Below, piece after piece: positions 5,429-7,585 of a DNA stretch of 7,585 bases. The notes beneath the pieces are model-generated. The model made no database searches. It was not told where the DNA came from and saw nothing but the letters and a program-made list of their open reading frames with translations. The position numbers and the translations under genes were made by a program. The stretch comes from an uncultured Succinatimonas sp. GTDB lineage: Bacteria > Pseudomonadota > Gammaproteobacteria > Enterobacterales > Succinivibrionaceae. The stretch lies in the NCBI RefSeq assembly GCF_905203285.1, contig NZ_CAJKVK010000092.1:1-7585 (forward strand). The letters are read 5' to 3'. The first letter of the stretch is position 1; every line of letters starts with the position of its first letter.

Positions 5429-6787
5429 TTAAATTCCGGAAATTGTCATATCAGGAATCAAAAGAGATCCGGATTTAATCTTAAAGCGGTCATCGTAATC
5501 ATTGCCGACAAGAGCAATGTTTTTAAACATATCTTTTAAATTGCCGGCAACGGTGATTTCTTCTACGGCATGCTTACGCTCACCGTTTTCAAAATAAAAT
5601 CCCGCAGCACCTCTTGAATAATTGCCGGTCAATAAATCAACGCCCTGTCCCATTAAATCGGTAATGACAATACCCGATCCTGCTTCTTTCATCATTTCGT
5701 CTAAACTTACAGGATCTTTTTCTGACACTACGCAAAGATTATAGACACTGCCTGAATGTCCATTGGTCTTTAAGTTAAGCTTACGGGCAGTATAAGAGCT
5801 TAATAAAAACTCTTTAAGCACTCCTTTATCCACGATATCGCTAACTCTTGCCTGCACTCCTTCACCGTCAAAATTGCCTGAGGCAAGACCTCCGACAATA
5901 AAAGGATCTTCATGCAAAGATATAAACTCAGGTAAAACTTCCTTATTTAAGCTGTCATGCAAAAAAGTGGTTTTACGGTACACGGATCCGCCTGAAATCG
6001 CGCTTAAAAGATGTCCCCATAAAGACATCATTGCGCCCTTTGAAAAAATTACATTATAAGTACCCGTAGTAATTTTCTTGGCGTTTAACTTTTCCAAAGT
6101 ACGATCTACGGCTTCTTTTGCAACAGCTTCAGGATCTTTTAACTGAGCAAAATCAAGGCTCGTTGAATATCCAGAACCGCGCTGCATCTTAATACCGTCA
6201 TCGCCTAAAAGGGTAAGTCCGAGATAATTGAATGTACGGGCTCTGGTTCCGACAAAGCCGTTAGAATTGGCAATCGCTTTAATCACTAAAGAAGTTTCGC
6301 AGCCTGCTCCGTCACTGTCTTTAATACCTTTAATCTTGTCTTTTAAAACGATTTTTTCAGTTTCAAGCGCCAAAGCTAAAACTTTATCAACGTCTTCCGT
6401 CAAAGGATAAACAAGCTTTAAATCCTTTTCTTTCGTACATAAATCTTCTTTATCTGCAATGCCGGCACAAGGATCGGCATCAGTAAAAGAAGCAAGATTT
6501 ACAGCAGCCTCAACGCAGGACTTGATTGCATCAATACTAAAGTCCGTAGTAGAGGCGTTACCGCGTTTTTTATCTTTAAAAACGGTTATATCAAGTCCGC
6601 GATTTTTATTAAACTCGATGTTTTCAACATCAGCTTTACGGGTTGAAACCGATAATCCTTTCTGTAAACCGATAGTGGCTTCAGCCTCATCAACACCTAA
6701 TGATTTAGCGTATTCAACTGCTCTTTGCGCTATATCCTTAATTTTGCTCTCTTCTTTTGCAATAGCTGCGTAAAAATCTTCTGTCAT
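5429..6787 (-). CDS. pmbA: PmbA/TldE subunit of the TldD/TldE metalloprotease
   Basis: A 452-residue cytoplasmic protein, about the same length as E. coli PmbA (TldE), the non-metal-binding subunit of the heterodimeric TldD/TldE protease. In E. coli that protease processes microcin B17 and degrades unfolded peptides such as the antitoxin CcdA. Diagnostic segments include SVSTRKADVENIEFN (46-60), FTDADPCAGIADKE (101-114), SAISGGSVYRKTTFLHDSL (262-280), GLASGNFDGEGV (300-311), SSYTARKLNLKTNGHSG (330-346), LMGQGVDLLTGNYSRGAAGF (378-397) and ITVAGNLKDMFKNIALVGND (411-430). It has no HExxxH metal site, which is expected because that site belongs to TldD. The start at 6787 lacks a strong ribosome binding site. 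It is divergent from darP; the tldD end lies at the right edge of the window on the same strand as pmbA. Confidence 0.96.
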   Translation of the reverse strand: MTEDFYAAIAKEESKIKDIAQRAVEYAKSLGVDEAEATIGLQKGLSVSTRKADVENIEFNKNRGLDITVFKDKKRGNASTTDFSIDAIKSCVEAAVNLASFTDADPCAGIADKEDLCTKEKDLKLVYPLTEDVDKVLALALETEKIVLKDKIKGIKDSDGAGCETSLVIKAIANSNGFVGTRARTFNYLGLTLLGDDGIKMQRGSGYSTSLDFAQLKDPEAVAKEAVDRTLEKLNAKKITTGTYNVIFSKGAMMSLWGHLLSAISGGSVYRKTTFLHDSLNKEVLPEFISLHEDPFIVGGLASGNFDGEGVQARVSDIVDKGVLKEFLLSSYTARKLNLKTNGHSGSVYNLCVVSEKDPVSLDEMMKEAGSGIVITDLMGQGVDLLTGNYSRGAAGFYFENGERKHAVEEITVAGNLKDMFKNIALVGNDYDDRFKIKSGSLLIPDMTISGI

Positions 6788-6824
6788 TTTTTATCCGTTT
6801 TCTAATTGATTGCATTTATGCGTC

Positions 6825-6833
6825 ATTTTATCA
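6825..6833 (-). promoter_or_regulatory. Candidate extended -10 promoter for pmbA
   Basis: On the minus strand TGATAAAAT (6833-6825) is an extended -10 (TG-n-TAAAAT, five of six matches in the hexamer). A weak -35, TTGGCT, lies 19 bases upstream. The start would be near 6818, giving a leader of about 30 bases before the pmbA ATG. Confidence 0.4.
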
Positions 6834-6850
6834 GAAGCCATAGTAAAAAA

Positions 6851-6924
6851 GCCAAAATTTACAAGAGGTCAAAGAGTCTTCACTGAGTTTTAATTTTGGG
6901 TTAGGCTAAATTTCGGCTAAAATT
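6851..6924. repeat. Four short GGCYAAAATT-like elements in the pmbA-darP intergenic region
   Basis: Related ten-base elements occur as GCCAAAATTT (6851-6860), the complement of TAATTTTGGG (6891-6900), GGCTAAATTT (6904-6913) and GGCTAAAATT (6915-6924). The last two are 11 bases apart, about one helical turn, and the final one overlaps the candidate darP -10. They could be sites for a regulator acting on the divergent pair, but they are short and AT-rich. Confidence 0.25.
6896..6923 (+). promoter_or_regulatory. Candidate sigma-70 promoter for darP
   Basis: TTGGGT (6896-6901) and TAAAAT (6918-6923) are spaced by 16 bases; the -10 matches five of six and the -35 three of six consensus positions. 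The start near 6930 gives a leader of about 23 bases to the preferred ATG at 6953. Confidence 0.4.
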
Positions 6925-6952
6925 GAGCAACGCTTAAAAAATGAGGATCATC

Positions 6953-7537
6953 ATGGCAGAACAACAGCATTTTGAAGGTTTTGACAGCGAGCCTGAAGAG
7001 TTAAGCCGCAGTGCACACAAACGCGAAGCCCAAGCAATTCGTAAACTTGCAGATAAAATTGCCGATTTGGGGACTTTATCTTTTAAACACTTAAACTTTC
7101 CTGACGAAAGCGTTAAAGAAGCTTTTGTCATAGCCCGCGGCATGCGCAAAAACTCAGATGAAAAACGCCGCCAGCTGCAGTTTGCCGCCAAGCTTCTTCG
7201 TGCTTATGACGCAGACGATTTGAAAAAGCAAATTGAATCAATCGGGGCGACACCAAAGGCCGATCCGAATGCCATGCGTCTTGAGAATCTGCGTGAAAAC
7301 TTAATTCATGGCGGAATTAAAACATTGAATACTTTTACGGCAGTGATTAACGACACTGACAGAAATAAATTAAGAACTCTTATTAAAAAGGCAAAAGATG
7401 AACTTGCCAAGGAAACTAGCGAACGCCCTGCCGCACGTGCTTTATTTAAATATATAAAAAGCGAATTGCAGCGCTCAGGCGCCGCAATTCCTGATGAACT
7501 TGCCAAACCCTACGTTAATAATGAAGGTGACAAGTAA
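6953..7537 (+). CDS. darP: Dual-action ribosomal maturation protein DarP (YjgA family)
   Basis: A 194-residue small helical, basic-rich cytoplasmic protein of the DarP/YjgA (formerly DUF615) family, which binds precursor 50S subunits and promotes late maturation around the peptidyl transferase centre in E. coli. Family segments are SRSAHKREAQAIRKLADKI (18-36), KRRQLQFAAKLLR (71-83), LENLRENLIHGG (110-121), DRNKLRTLIKKAKDE (136-150) and ARALFKYIKSEL (161-172). The start at 6953 is preferred over the in-frame ATG at 6941, because AGGA at 6944-6947 lies five bases before it and would fall inside the coding region of the longer form. It is slightly longer than the E. coli protein (about 183). Divergence from pmbA also occurs in E. 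coli. The stop codon abuts the convergent tldD stop without any gap. Confidence 0.95.
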   Translation: MAEQQHFEGFDSEPEELSRSAHKREAQAIRKLADKIADLGTLSFKHLNFPDESVKEAFVIARGMRKNSDEKRRQLQFAAKLLRAYDADDLKKQIESIGATPKADPNAMRLENLRENLIHGGIKTLNTFTAVINDTDRNKLRTLIKKAKDELAKETSERPAARALFKYIKSELQRSGAAIPDELAKPYVNNEGDK

Positions 7538-7585
7538 TTAAGCTTGTGTCCCGCCTACGGTTAAAGCGTCAACTTTAAGCGTAGG
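7538..7585 (-). CDS. tldD: C-terminal end of metalloprotease subunit TldD (partial)
   Basis: Reading the minus strand from the window edge, 15 codons encode PTLKVDALTVGGTQA followed by TAA (stop at 7540-7538). The ending LKVDxLTVGGT is characteristic of TldD, the HExxxH zinc-bearing partner of PmbA/TldE. The catalytic region lies outside the window. The same strand and near adjacency to pmbA support the call. No terminator fits between this stop and darP, so the transcript must run into the darP coding region on the opposite strand. Confidence 0.85.
   Translation of the reverse strand, partial: PTLKVDALTVGGTQA

Noticed and set aside
5874..6773. Plus-strand open frames inside pmbA (5874-6059, 6228-6410, 6459-6773)
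   Set aside because: They are shadow frames antisense to a complete, conserved gene, without ribosome binding sites or recognisable products.
6941..6952. Longer darP form starting at ATG 6941
   Set aside because: The AGGA ribosome binding site lies inside this extension at the right distance from ATG 6953, while nothing suitable precedes 6941.
6934..7506. Minus-strand open frames inside darP (6934-7191, 7306-7506)
   Set aside because: They are antisense to darP; their serine- and leucine-rich sequences are typical of shadow translation.

Overview
The window looks like a chromosomal segment of a low-GC, probably host-associated gammaproteobacterium. DarP and PmbA closely resemble their enterobacterial counterparts, and the AmtB, GlnK and GpmI proteins are of proteobacterial type. 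The AT-rich base use and the gut-type class D beta-lactamase would fit an anaerobic intestinal group such as the Succinivibrionaceae, but that placement is inference.

Left part (1-625, minus strand): a two-gene operon. The first gene is a CesT-family type III secretion chaperone. The second starts 19 bases downstream with a good ribosome binding site and is cut off by the window edge after 60 codons. Its polar N-terminus and its position make it the likely cognate secreted effector. This pair is the most unusual content of the window. A 469-base AT-rich gene-free region (626-1094) separates it from the divergent amtB operon. That region holds two adjacent inverted repeats and three helically phased repeats.

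Middle part (1095-4496, plus strand): amtB-glnK, an ammonium channel and its PII regulator in the reverse of the E. coli order, ends at a strong terminator. It is followed by gpmI, the cofactor-independent phosphoglycerate mutase of glycolysis, with its own candidate promoter and a strong hairpin terminator.

Right part (4569-7585): a complete class D (OXA-type) beta-lactamase on the minus strand is convergent with gpmI and sits just downstream of pmbA. The pmbA terminator hairpin lies inside the short gap leading to the beta-lactamase. pmbA (TldE subunit of the TldD/TldE protease) is divergent from darP, a 50S ribosomal subunit maturation factor. The last 48 bases encode the C-terminal 15 residues of TldD, whose stop codon directly abuts that of darP. 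Both subunits of the TldD/TldE protease are therefore encoded within a few kilobases, with darP inserted between them on the opposite strand.
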